Below the pieces are notes generated by a model. The model saw nothing but the letters and a program-made list of their open reading frames with translations, was not told the origin of the DNA and searched no databases. Below are positions 24,459-36,342 of a stretch of 64,000 nt of DNA, in pieces. Made by a program: the position numbers and the translations under genes. Source of the stretch: Heliocidaris erythrogramma (Eukaryota; Echinodermata; Echinoidea; Camarodonta; Echinometridae); assembly GCA_025617745.1 (NCBI GenBank), contig CM046872.1:1364001-1428000 (forward strand). The letters are read 5' to 3'. Position 1 is the stretch's first letter, and every line of letters starts with the position of its first letter.

Positions 24459-25607
24459 TTAGTATAAAAAATCATTTTGGTAAAGATTGTCAGACTGATG
24501 ACATTCTAGAAGATATGTTTCATTACACTTTCATCGAATGCAGCAAAGAATAAAATACGGACGTAAATCTGATGTATCTATCTCGTAACACAATCCGCTT
24601 ATCATACAAATTCTGGAGATTTTTTAAGACGGGTAAAATCGTCTTGAATACTTGACATTCAAAGTATAAGCCATCAAGGCTAACCTGATCATGCTGATAT
24701 TTCGAGAACAAGGAGAAAATTGTAAATTCGAAAGAAGCTACAGTATGACAGCCTAGATATTTAAAAGGTCAAACATAGCAGTCACGTTTTCCCCAAAGAC
24801 TTGCACGATTTGGAGGAAAATTTCCGGAAAGCAAAGCAACCAAAAAAAGAAGGAATTGCAAGTCCCTGGACAAAGTCACATGTTGTCGTCAAATATTGAA
24901 ATTTATCGACAGAAGTTCAACTATTTTACAAGAAGTTAATAAAACACACTTATTTTTTGGCGATTGGGATTCCCGAAAATGTGGAATAATTTGGAATAGA
25001 CAATATTGTGAAAGCAAATTTTATACCTTCCATAGGGGCTGCGTTATAGGGGAACAGGGGCTGATTGCTTCCCCACTATGATTTGCCAAACACCCAGCCC
25101 CCCCCCCCCCCCCCTCCCCGCTCCAAAAATGTCATGCACTGGGGTCTTGAAGACACGACGTTCACCAGAAGAAAATGCAATTTGTGGTTAGAGATTGTTT
25201 AGACCTACCCCCTCCCCCTTCCTTAAACTACACTGGCGCCGCCCCTTTCCCACCACCTCACTACACTTTAGTTACACCCATGAATGAAATGATAATGATT
25301 TTAAAGAAACGCAGAGCACGTTTCCTTTTATATCTATTTCTTCCAACACGAACTCATGCTATAGTGTATTGTTCAGGAGTCTCATAATATGCATAGGACT
25401 CAAAATTAAAGTATTTCAATATTCGAAGACGTTTGAAGTTTATTTTAATAAAACGGTACATTCATGTAATCTAAAAGTCTGAGATAAATGATCATAAATT
25501 ACATCTAGAGGAGAATATGTAAGGCATGTAGGAAATAATACAACAGACTTGGAGAACTTCAGATTTCCCACGACAGACCTGAAACAAACAAATCGAATAT
25601 TCAATCG

Positions 25608-25608
<1 letters not shown>
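24459..25608. other. Intergenic, no gene seen; C17 run
   Basis: A C17 homopolymer at 25098-25114. No supported coding region. Confidence 0.35.
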
Positions 25609-25657
<49 letters not shown>

Positions 25658-25664
25658 CATGTAT
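25609..25664. repeat. (TA)n microsatellite
   Basis: Alternating TA from about 25609, changing to TATATACATGTATA and a short (CA)n. Confidence 0.95.
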
Positions 25665-25976
25665 ATACACACACACCCATGTACGAGGTATTTGGCAGAC
25701 ACTTTTAGTCTCATTTATTTGTCCTCGTGTCTCCCTAATACACCATCCAGTAAAATATATATATATGTTGTTGATTTTGTACGCGAGTTGACTGCAATCT
25801 ACAAGCTTGCTTTTTAGCAGTCCATTCAGTTTCCAAAAGTAAATTAATTCTGTTCAAGGTTTTATATGTTTGTCATTTGCAGTTACCCATACGATAATTA
25901 GTTTGAATCGTTTGTATTAACTTGTAAATATTATTTTAATTATGTTGTATTTCTATTATTGTTTGGAAATGAAATG

Positions 25977-25978
<2 letters not shown>

Positions 25979-26029
<51 letters not shown>
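25979..26029. repeat. (TA)n microsatellite
   Basis: About 50 bp of pure alternating AT directly abutting the MITE at 26030. Confidence 0.97.
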
Positions 26030-26032
<3 letters not shown>

Positions 26033-26242
26033 CCCTGGAAAAAATTATTAGACCAAGCTTCTGTGATAAGGGTACAATAATATGCATACAAACTTATAAA
26101 TTAATGATTTGGCTTTGTATTTCATTGAAGGAATACCAAATTCCAGCAATTATACCTTGCTTTTATGTAAATTGTTTCCTTCTTACCACAAAAAACCACT
26201 ATCAGTAACCATTCTTGGTGTAATATTCTTTTTCCATGGCTG
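26030..26242. mobile_element. TA-flanked MITE, Tc1/mariner type
   Basis: The left end CAGCCCTGGAAAAAATTATT and the reverse complement of the right end (CAGCCATGGAAAAAGAATAT) form 26-30 bp inverted repeats, and both ends are flanked by TA. The 213-bp size, lack of coding sequence and TA flanks fit a mariner-type non-autonomous element. It sits within TA repeats on both sides. Confidence 0.85.
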
Positions 26243-27895
26243 TATATATATATCCATGTCTCTTGTATAAAAGTTATAAAATTGTCTCACATAATGACGG
26301 GGATACTTTTCCGATATAAGAAATGCTTCCAACTCTCCTATGATTTTACCCGGCTAGTATTGGTTAAAGAGCCTTCCCATTATTTCATTTATGTTACCTA
26401 TGCTACGTTTAAATCCCACATAAATCCCACGGCTCAAATTTTCTTACGCATTTTGCTTTTGTAATAGATGATTTTTATCGTACCTCAAGATCGAGTTAGA
26501 TAATACTGCTTATCCTCCCTTACATCACAAGTGTCTGTCACAAACTTATGTTCCTTTTCTCAAAAGTGATAGATAAAGCGTGTTTTTCCTACCGCATTAG
26601 ATCCATTACATCTGTTTTTATTCGCTTTCCACTCGTATATAGTCTATACTCTTTTGAAATAAGACATTCATTCTTTCCTCGCTCAAGGGTATGTCACTGT
26701 GTAAATATCAGCTTGACAAAAAGAGACAATGGATATTTCAACCGTCAAGTGTTATGAATGCTTGAGATAGTTTGATAACGGAAATTCGATAGTGAATACT
26801 CTCTCACCATGGAAACCTATAGAACAACCCATCTTTCCAGTCATTGTATTTCATTTTCGTAACAAAAGACTGTAAAGTTCCAATTATGTTATGATTGTAT
26901 GTTTGAAATAAAGAGTTAAGGATTCATTCCCAGCCGTACAATAACATCAAAAGTTGATCATTTTTATCCCGTCCGCCTTGATTGTGAGTGAAATGTTTGT
27001 ATTAGGCTACTGGATTGTTTTTTGTTTAGTTTTGTTTTTAGTTCGGACCTTCAATCTACTTTTATTGAAAATAATTATGATAATATAGTGATCTTTAAAA
27101 ATAGTCTCCAGTGGATAGAATTCACATTCTCTTAATTTAAAGTTAGCTCAGGTTACTTACTATTTTGCATCATTTGTGTCCGTAAGATAATCACAATTAA
27201 TAAAATTCAGGATTCAAGTTTTATAGTCAATAAATAATGCCAGCAAAATTGACTTACAATAGCGTTACATGCAATGTAGAGGTGAATATAATATGATATC
27301 GCGCGTGGAGAGCAAGAAGGCCGTTAATACTTTGTTAATATAAAGTAAACAAACTCCTAGCTATGAGCAATGAGCGATGATATATAACAATTACGATATG
27401 AATAACGATGCATTGACATTATTCAGAAAAGCTATTTTGAATATTATCTTTAGCGAAATTCTTGTAAGACAGAACAAAAAGAGACAAAATGGCAATGTTA
27501 TTCGTCTAATCTCTTCTTGATGCACAGTGTCATACCCCAAATAGAGGGCACCTTTATTTCCTGAACAACTGCAGAGACATAATCTATAGAGTTTATTAAA
27601 TCAGTTGAAAGAGAGAAACATGAGAACGGACCATAAAAATCCAAGTCGGAACAAGCTAATAAAACACGAGTGCGTGATCTATAGCCCATTATACGTGGAA
27701 AATTGAACAAAACAACTGATCAGCGACACACGGAAATGTATACTGGCGCCACAAGAAATTTGTTAAACGGAAGACAATTGTGAATCCTTCCACATAGCTA
27801 TACGATTTTATTTCGTTTCCTTTTTTTATCCTTTCCTCTTTCGTATCGTTTCTTTTTTTTTCACAATGATTAGGCCTACAACTGCGTTAGTTGTT
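26243..27895. other. Intergenic, no gene seen
   Basis: AT-rich with only short frames. Nothing recognised. Confidence 0.35.
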
Positions 27896-27899
27896 GGAT

Positions 27900-27996
27900 G
27901 ATTTCGTGAGTGCGTGTGTGTGGAGGGATATTGACATGTGGGGTGTGAGTGTTTGTGGGTGTGTTTGTGTGGGGGTGGGTGTGGGTGTGTATATGT
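27900..27996. repeat. GT/GGGT-rich tract
   Basis: Interrupted GTGTG and GGGTGTG repeats. Open frames on both strands here are compositional. Confidence 0.8.
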
Positions 27997-28319
27997 CAAT
28001 ACCACTATTGGATGCAGAGCCTTTCCGGCTGCATGCGTTGGCAATGCGAATAGAACCTGCGAATCGAATGACTGATATCCAAGATTTTTCAGGAAGTAGA
28101 TACGATATGAAGAACACGATCGGTTCAAAAGCCATGCTCTGATTTCACGAGATCTACGCGCCGTACGCCAGGTTGTATCATGTAAGCTGGTGACATCGGA
28201 ACGTGCTTATCGTCATGACCGTGATTTTACATGGACCTGCAGATGGCGCCTTGAGAAAGAATCTGATTCATATCTATGTTTTGAATGTCTCTATCTCTGT
28301 TCCTCTGGCTTACTCTATA

Positions 28320-28967
28320 TATCACCCCCGCCCCCCTCTCCCCCTCTCTCTCTCTCTCTTCTGTCTCAGCATATGTCTGTATTTCTCTCTCTATATATAT
28401 ATTTTTTTTTTCTTTTTGTCTCTGCCCCCCTCCCTCTCGCTATGAATATATTTTTTTACTTCTGTATTATTTCTGTCTCTATCTTTCTCCCTAACTCTTT
28501 CCATTTATCAATGCATTTCTTTCTTGCATTTACTTTTTTCTCCTTCATTTCTTTACGATTCTCTTCTTTTTCTCTCCCTCCCTTTTTTTCTTTCTCTCTT
28601 CCTCTCACTCTCCCATAAGTCTTTACATGTTGATTATGTACTTTTGTATGATATAAAATCCTTCACTATTGTACTCGAAAAAGTACCTTTATATCCCTCT
28701 ATTTCTTTATCTCTCTATATGTCCCTCCATCTTATTTTCGCTGCTATCTGCCTTCTCATTTTTGACTATCTGTCCACTCTCCCCTTATTTATCTATACCC
28801 CGTCACCTCTATTTCTTCTCTAGATCTCTGTCTCTTTCCTTTCTCTTCTTTTTTTAATTCCCCCTCTTAATCTTTGAATAAAATATTCGAGCACCATAAT
28901 AAGCACGGATAAGGGACGATATCTTTTCCTTTATTCCACCCCATCCCGCCGCTTCTCTAGCTCTCCG

Positions 28968-29008
<41 letters not shown>

Positions 29009-29040
29009 GCTCTGTTTTCTCTCTCTTTTTCCATCAGTCT
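28320..29040. repeat. Polypyrimidine-rich region with (CT)n
   Basis: CT-rich blocks at about 28325-28620 and 28680-28860, and a clean (CT)n at about 28972-29005. The several overlapping S/L/F-rich frames are shadows of this composition. Confidence 0.85.
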
Positions 29041-30546
29041 CTAGACCTATATCTCGCTCTTTCACCCCTGGGGGAGTTCTAGTACTGATTAATATCTTCG
29101 TACTTGACCCTTAGATGTGATAATTTCATGAACGACTGAATCACATTTCATCACTTGACCCGTTATCGTCTTAAGATTTCTGCTTAATAGACGGTGTCCG
29201 TTCCTACTGGGATAACTGTGATCCAGATCGTGGTTGATTTAACCACAATGTATACAGTTTGGATCGTCGGTGAGACAGCGTACCGTTTTTACAGAATTGA
29301 ATGGGATAATTGTGGATCGTCGATGGTTTATAGACACTTTATCGCTTTTACCAAATTTGTGCAAAAGTTTAGAAATGCGGCTCGGATCGTGCAGCAGCTA
29401 TACATCCTAACAATAAAAATCTCTTCACAATGTTACGTAATCTCTTCTTCATTATAGAACAAAATCGGAGGCTGGCGACCTTTGATGTCACTAAATCTGT
29501 AACCAAATGAATGATTAATGATATTGTAACAAAATGCATTTGACCAAATATTATATTTGATAAAGTTGAATCTATTGCGTTATTTAGATGAAACCAATCA
29601 GTTAGCAGTGGGGTGGGGCTGGATTCTCGAGGCTTCCCTGCAGTATTGCAAGTTGTAACCTGGGGGTATGCCGTCTTGACTCTATGCATGGTTACGCGCA
29701 AGAGAGGGAGACGGGCATTGGGAATATGGTTTGAGAAAGTGTGCTAGGGAATATGGAGATGGAGAGAGATAAACTAAGGGACATGGGTGTGAGAAAGATT
29801 CCATAATTATAAGGAGAGGGTGGAGATAGCGAGATTAATAGAGACACGTAGAAGAAGGAGAAATGCAGAAACAGCTTCAAATATAGGTGGTTGTTGAACC
29901 CGTATTCAGTATCTTCTGTGTTTTTAATCTCTTACTTTGCCGAAAATTAATACCTTATTAATCAATATGCAATTACTTGCCGGCAGCTATCACAAGACTG
30001 TGTGACAATACATTTTGAGCTATTAGACTAATTAGAAAAATAAGTGCGGGGGGAATCAATCAAAACTGTTTAATCAGAAAGGAAAAAAAATGGCATGTGA
30101 AAGCACAATCACCTGTTAGATTGATTAGCTATACAACGCCATTCCTAAATTTTAATAAATCAAAACCCTTCTCAATATATAAATTGATGACAGTGATTAG
30201 TTAGAGGAGGGTTTGTGCATGCATAATTCAAGTACCTGGAGCGAACAAAACAGAGCTATAGCATCACGTAGGCCTTGAATATGATCATGAGACCAAGAAT
30301 AGATTATTCAATTACCAAAGTTATACAAAATTCAAATAATTGCATCATTACCCCTTCAATCTTCGCTGCGTCAATCGTTAACTTATCGAGACAACTACAC
30401 GTGGAGTACTACCTCTCTCTTTCTCGATCTCTCGATCTCGGCAACTACCCTCCTTGAACAAAGGCCGCTGGATAACAATATCCCATAACAATCGCTCCCT
30501 GGGCAACTACCACTTTTCTTTATTTTATTTTCTTGAATAAATGAAT
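29041..30546. other. Intergenic; minor minisatellite remnant near 30440-30520
   Basis: No gene recognised. At about 30440-30515 there are words such as GGCAACTACCCTCC and GGGCAACTACC, resembling degraded copies of the minisatellite unit seen at 17610-18005. Confidence 0.4.
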
Positions 30547-30986
30547 GCACCGTAGGAATAAATCTACAACAATAGGCCATTTTCTATCCAATGCATTCAC
30601 ATTTAATCCTAGTAATGAAACTCCTAGTAATGAACTATGACATCCACCTGTTACAAACGAAAATGTTTGTCCAACCTAACAACGTCTAATACATGTTATT
30701 CGCTTTCTGACTACTGAAAAAGATTTTTTTCAGGCGAATGTAATAGTTTGTCACGAGGCAAACGTGCACCGTAGGAATAAATCTACAACAATAGGCCATT
30801 TTCTATCCAATGCATTCACATTTAATCCTAGTAATGAAACTCCTAGTAATGAACTATGACATCCACCTGTTACAAACGAAAATGTTTGTCCAACCTAACA
30901 ACGTCTAATACATGTTATTCGCTTTCTGACTACTGAAAAAGATTTTTTTTCAGGCGAATGTAATAGTTTGTCACGAGGCAAACGTG
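30547..30986. repeat. Near-identical direct duplication of a 219-bp unit
   Basis: Unit 1 at 30547-30765 and unit 2 at 30766-30986, starting GCACCGTAGGAATAAATC and ending in CACGAGGCAAACGT. The only difference noticed is one extra T in a T run of unit 2. The near-identity implies a very recent tandem duplication or an assembly artefact. Confidence 0.95.
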
Positions 30987-31506
30987 TATAAATTTGAATA
31001 CATTACGAAAATGGCCTATTGAGATGAGAGGTATTTTTTTTTTAATGTTGTTATGCTTGTATGTTCATTTGAGACCTTGGCGATGTATTAAAATTATCCC
31101 TACATTTTGTTTTAATATCGTCGTCCTTTCTGCTACTTGCGGGGTTGATCAGAACCGTTCCGTCCAATTTCTCTCTTTTGTCTAGATATATAACCCCCGA
31201 AGCATCTAACTTGTGTAAATACTCTCCATGGGGGCTTGGCAAATTTGACAGCAGAAAGCCCTAAAAAGAAATTGACATTTTCAGCGTTTAAGAAGTGGTG
31301 TCGCGAGCATATTTTAAATGGGATATCAAAGGGCTTACATTTCAAAGATGATTGGGAATAACTTTCTTCAGATTCTTATTACTATTTCAATTCAATTAAA
31401 AATGTATTGGTCGTGCACAAAAATAATCATTTGGCAACAAGCCTAGGGTAAAAAATTAATCCTAAAACTATTTAGCCAGCGAAATCGTATGGGGTGTCAC
31501 CCCCCC

Positions 31507-31544
<38 letters not shown>

Positions 31545-31900
31545 TCCCAAACACGTTCCATGCATATAGGCCACGTGACCTTTGATAGTAATATCACGTG
31601 ACCAAGAGCGTTCACCGCGTGAACTTTTTTTTAAGGAGCTGGAAGTGGTAAAACCACTATCATCATCACCACTAATGATAATAGGCGCTTTACAGGCGTT
31701 ATTTAGAATTACAGGAATCCATATCATCCCTAGAGCGGTTAATCGATTACACCAATGTGTTTTTGAGTTGTAACAAATTTGCTGCAGTCCATTACAATCT
31801 TCGGAGAGTTTGACACTTTCGCCCGAAATTAGCATTTTATGTGCATTAATGGAGTGTTACCCACATGTTTATCACTTCCTGTTAATCAGACAACATCATC
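30987..31900. other. Intergenic, no gene seen; (CT)n at 31508-31546
   Basis: A short clean CT microsatellite and no supported coding region. Confidence 0.4.
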
Positions 31901-32213
31901 TGAGAAGGATTAGGGGATGTTTTTGCAAAGCACACTTGCTACATTAAATATGTAGCAAGTACTTATAATAAGAACACCCATCGGGTTAGAGACAAATCGA
32001 AATAGTGTATCCTTTCTTTTGCTTTTAAGAAAATCTGCAAGGAACCCTCACTTTTTGAGAAGGATTAGGGGATGTTTTTACAAAGCACACTTGCTACATT
32101 AAATATGTAGCAAGTACTTATAATATAAGAACACCCATCGGGATACAGACAAATCGAAATAGTGTATCGTTTCTTTTGCTTTTAAGAAAATCCGCAAGGA
32201 ACCCTCACTTTTT
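31901..32213. repeat. Direct duplication of a 155-bp unit containing a hairpin
   Basis: Units at 31901-32055 and 32056-32213 begin TGAGAAGGATTAGGGGATG and end AAGGAACCCTCACTTTT. They differ at a handful of positions. Each contains the inverted repeat CTTGCTACAT..ATGTAGCAAG. A (CT)n follows at about 32237-32256. Confidence 0.93.
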
Positions 32214-32261
32214 CTCCCCCACCCCCTCCCCCCACTCTCTCTCTCTCTCTCTCTCCCTTTC

Positions 32262-35200
32262 ATTCTCCAGCTCCTTTAACAATTTTTCCCTTCATTTTAT
32301 ACTTCATCCCTTTTGCAGAATTACACAAAATTCCGCGCAACTTTGTATAGGTTTAGTAGACATCCTGTAGATTACCAATTTCAAGTCACAAGTTCTATAA
32401 TTATAACTCCTTTGTAAGAAATTAAAATCTTGCTTACGTCGCAGAGGTAGCTAGCTATTCAGAAAACAACGCAAGTGCATGTACTGGTAACGGTCAAAAT
32501 ATAATCTTAAAAATTACTCGATTTTTTTTTTCAAGTCGAAAAACTAAAATGTTATAAAATATTATTACTTACTTACAGGCAATTTATTATCCTTTTCACA
32601 TTTTCCAATTATAATTCTTGTGTAATTTATCGCATACACAACTTCAAATCTAGGGCTGCAAAAGGGATAAAGTACCTTTAACAAAGCCTTAAAATAGTAT
32701 GTATCTAAATACTACATCAATGCAATTGATTTGAACAAGTAAGATTGTCATACACTTAACGGTCGTCGCAATTATGAGTATATGTTTATATTTCATACAT
32801 CGCTTTTCTATATTATATTATTTATAATAGAATCGTATTAAAAAACATAAAAATAGGGCGTCTTATTATAGAGGCATACGTTTTATCGATTGTTTTTTCG
32901 AACCTTTTGGAAAGGTTTATGAATTTTGATGAATACAAAAAACCTAGACAGTTTTTAAAAAAATCATACATTTGATTTGACATCAATAATATGATTTGCA
33001 GACGCGCTGTATTATCTTGCCAAGAAAAGCGATTAAGTTAAATGTGTTTTAAATGCCTCAAATTCCCTTCTATTAACCTCTTTATTAGTTTAACTGTGCT
33101 TACGCTGCTGTGTTTTGGCAATATGTCGCAACGAAGTGTCTCCAACGCATGGCTGAAGTTTCTATAACTATTCAAAAGTTAATTAATTCCTCATAATATA
33201 TACATATACAGCTGGTAGAACAAACGTGTCCTTATTTATTGTCTTGTAATTGTAATTTCTCGGTCAATTACGAATCCCCCGCTGATTTGAGCTAATTTCC
33301 ATACCACTGATGTCAATATCTTATATTAGTCTTCTTTAAAGATTATACCACTACGTAATTGTTATTTATTGGAAGCTTTCGATTTCATGCTGGAGAACCT
33401 TAACTTAACGTGAATAATTTTTTTTTGCTCTTTCTTTAAAATCTTTTCAGACACTTGAAGATAATGGCAATGGTAACAAATAAGTTTTGAAGTCAGACAA
33501 ACATGCAGTACTGTCTAAAATACAAGCTCTACATGACTGTCCTATATTTATTATATACCATACACCTGAATAATGTATTGGGCATGTATTTACATTTGAA
33601 GTCTCTCTTATGTTCTCTATAGACAAATTGATAGATAGAAATTTGACGAAAATCTTGAATGCGAGTGACTATCTGGAACGAAATTCCAAACCTCGTACAT
33701 TTACCGTATAAGTAAGAATGTGTATTTTGGTATTTTATTATAATGTAGTCTTACCTCGTGTTGTAAGATTGTTAGTTGTTGTTTTTTGTTTGTATTTTTT
33801 TGTCTTTCATTTGCACGTTGTATAGGGGGACCATATCCTTACCCAAGCCCCCCCCCCCCCCCCCTCCCACATGACTCTATGGTACCCTAGCAGGTGTAAT
33901 GTATATCCGCTGTGCCCCGATACTGGTGCTAGATGCATAATCATGATAAAACGAGTTACTGACTTAATAGAACGCTACCTCGTATATTGCTTAGTGTCAC
34001 GAGAATCACTTGTATTTCATTGATTGCATATCTGAATGAGATATTAAAGCTAGCCGGGTTCGAATCCAAATAGACTGCTTCTTTCGCAGATACAAAGCAA
34101 ATATACGCTGTAAATAATCATATTATCTACCACATGGATTCAGTTTAAGATCCTGAATACACAAGTATGAGTTTAAAGAAAAGGAGAGAAAAAAAATATT
34201 TTCAGAAGTATTCGAAATCCATTCATCGATTTTGGATTGGGTTATTCATGTTTTATTTTAAGTACTGCACAACCCACGCCTAGAAGGAATGTGGCCTTCT
34301 GTCGCCAGAGCTGTTAGGACAAGGAAGCGCTGGAAAACTCTACATCTAATTTAACCTGATAGAACTGCTTATCAATACACATACCAGTGGTAAACTCCAT
34401 TGAACCATCTTATGCCAACCACTAAAGTGTTTATTTATTTTGTCTTCTTGGAAGAACGTTAAAAGACTCTTCAATGTTGTCTTATAAAGGACGTGCCCTG
34501 CGGCTTGCTTTTTAACCACGACAGACCAATACTTTGGTCTGTCGTTAAAAAAAGCAAAGCACTGAATGAAATACTTTGTGTCAAGGGATGATCGGCACTT
34601 AGATGTAGAGAACGAATAAGGACAAAGATTTTGCTTTAACTGTATTATAAAACAGTCATGGTAGAGATGAGAATAGTCATTGCTAATGCCTAGCTAAGAG
34701 CAGTAAATTGAGACCGATTGACCTCATCTCCTATATATACATATTGTTGTTGTTTGTCTGTTTGTTTTGTTCTTTATTTCTTTCTTTGTAACTTTGTTTC
34801 TTTGTTGTTGTTTTTTTCTAGATTCTTATCTCCAGGTCATACTGCGCAATATTTCATTAGTTGTGTAATTTTGATTGATGGGTAAAAACAATAGTACAAA
34901 CCTTAATAACCCCTTTACAAAGTGTGTCATTTTCCGATGATTTCATAATTAATTCGTGTCACTGTTTTATCTTAAGGTTTGTATAAGTAACGACCTAATA
35001 ACTGTGATGATCTACACAATAATACGTTCCCATGAAATGTATTCTGTAAACCATGCAACTGATGGCACGTTGATAAAAGATTGCGTAGTAGATGCTCGTT
35101 GATGGAGTAGGGGTTTTCTTATGTTTCTCTATATGCACACTTTCCCAGTTGATTCGAGGAGGTCAAGTTTAGGATTCTCACTGATTCTTTGAGATATTTC

Positions 35201-35675
35201 CTCCGATTTTTATCTCCCTCTTTTTTTCACGGAATTTGTCTCAGGAGGGGCTGATTGGAAAAATGGATAAATCAAGGCCAGGGCCAGTCACCTAATTTAC
35301 CATTAATTACAGAGATCTTTATGTATGAGAATTAAAATGAAGAAAACCTTTTGGTGGATGTTTTTTTTTTCTCACGAACCCGACGAAAAAAATCGAAAAC
35401 GTATAATTATATTACTGATGTGTGTTTTTTTTTGCATTGTTTTTTTCAGAGGCCGAGTTCTAAACAAATTTGCAGATTGTGCCCAGATTTTTTATTTAAA
35501 TTTAAAGACATTTATTTCCAAATTTACATTTTTACAAACTTAAGGCTTAAATGTGAGTCTTTTATAATCGGACAGTTTATTATTCTGCAGAGATATTGTG
35601 TTCTATGCACAAGGACTGTTAATAGATCTGTAAATGTTCTTTCAAATATATAAACAATTCGAAGAAAAAAATTAA
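32262..35675. other. Intergenic, no gene seen; hairpin and C17 run
   Basis: A C17 run at 33848-33864 and a hairpin at about 34512-34560 (TTAACCACGACAGACCA facing TGGTCTGTCGTTAA). A box-B-like GGTTCGAATCC at about 34057 lacks a surrounding tRNA fold. No coding evidence. Confidence 0.45.
34512..34560. repeat. Short perfect-stem hairpin
   Basis: Arms GCTTGCTTTTTAACCACGAC/AGACCA and TTGGTCTGTCGTTAAAAAAAGC are complementary across a loop of a few bases. It may be a tiny fold-back element remnant. Confidence 0.6.
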
Positions 35676-36342
35676 TTAAGGGCAGGTCTATAAATGGTTA
35701 ACTTGGTTTCAAATGAAGTAGAAAATCAGACATACAGATGAAAAAGTTTGAGGAAAATCAGACTACTAATAAGAAAGTTGTGAATGTTTAGTGGCATGAA
35801 AACTAGTGAAAATAATGAAAATCATTCGAAAAATTGGCAAATCAGTCATGATTTTGTGATGTCATTGGCTCACAACTTACAAATTATTTCGTTTATATTT
35901 ATGACAAAAATTTATGACAAAAATTTGTCCAAGAATATGAGTTGTATAGTTATACAATTTTCGCATGCATAAAAAACATATTTTTATGTATATTATTTTG
36001 TTTTAAATCATATTTTCATGATTTCTAAAGAACTACAAATTGGTTCAATATTTGAAGAAATCATATTCTTGCAAAACCTTTTTGAGAATTTGTATGATTA
36101 TAAACAAAATAATATGTGAGTTGTGGGGCAATGACGTCAGAAACACTTGACTGAGTTGCCAATTTGTTTAGTCATTTTCATTATTTTTCCTAGTTATCTT
36201 CCCACTAAAAAAAAATCATAACTTTCTTATCAGTAGATCGATTTTCCTTAATTTTTTAGGGTTTTTTTTTTTTTAATCTGTAGGTCTGATTTTTCTGCTT
36301 TAATTAAAACAAAGTAAGTTTTAGACTGGACTTCCCCTTTAA
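35676..36342. mobile_element. 667-bp TTAA-flanked MITE with arms over 200 bp
   Basis: TTAA at 35676-35679 and 36339-36342. The ends read AGGGCAGGTC and, in reverse complement, AGGGGAAGTCC. The arms match through AATCAGACATACAGAT, GAAAATC, ATAAGAAAGTT, TAGTGG, AATAATGAAAAT, TTGGCAA, GTCAGT and on to the ACAACTYAC block. Length, TTAA target and lack of coding sequence fit a non-autonomous piggyBac-type or other TTAA-specific element. Confidence 0.85.

Noticed and set aside
27900-27996. Telomere-like G/T-rich repeat
   Set aside because: The unit is irregular GTGTGG, not a regular TTAGGG array.
29194-29457. 87-codon frame with repeated GATCGT words
   Set aside because: No domain or family recognised and no splice context.
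34050-34080. Box-B-like GGTTCGAATCC suggesting a tRNA
   Set aside because: No box A at the right distance and no acceptor or anticodon stems.
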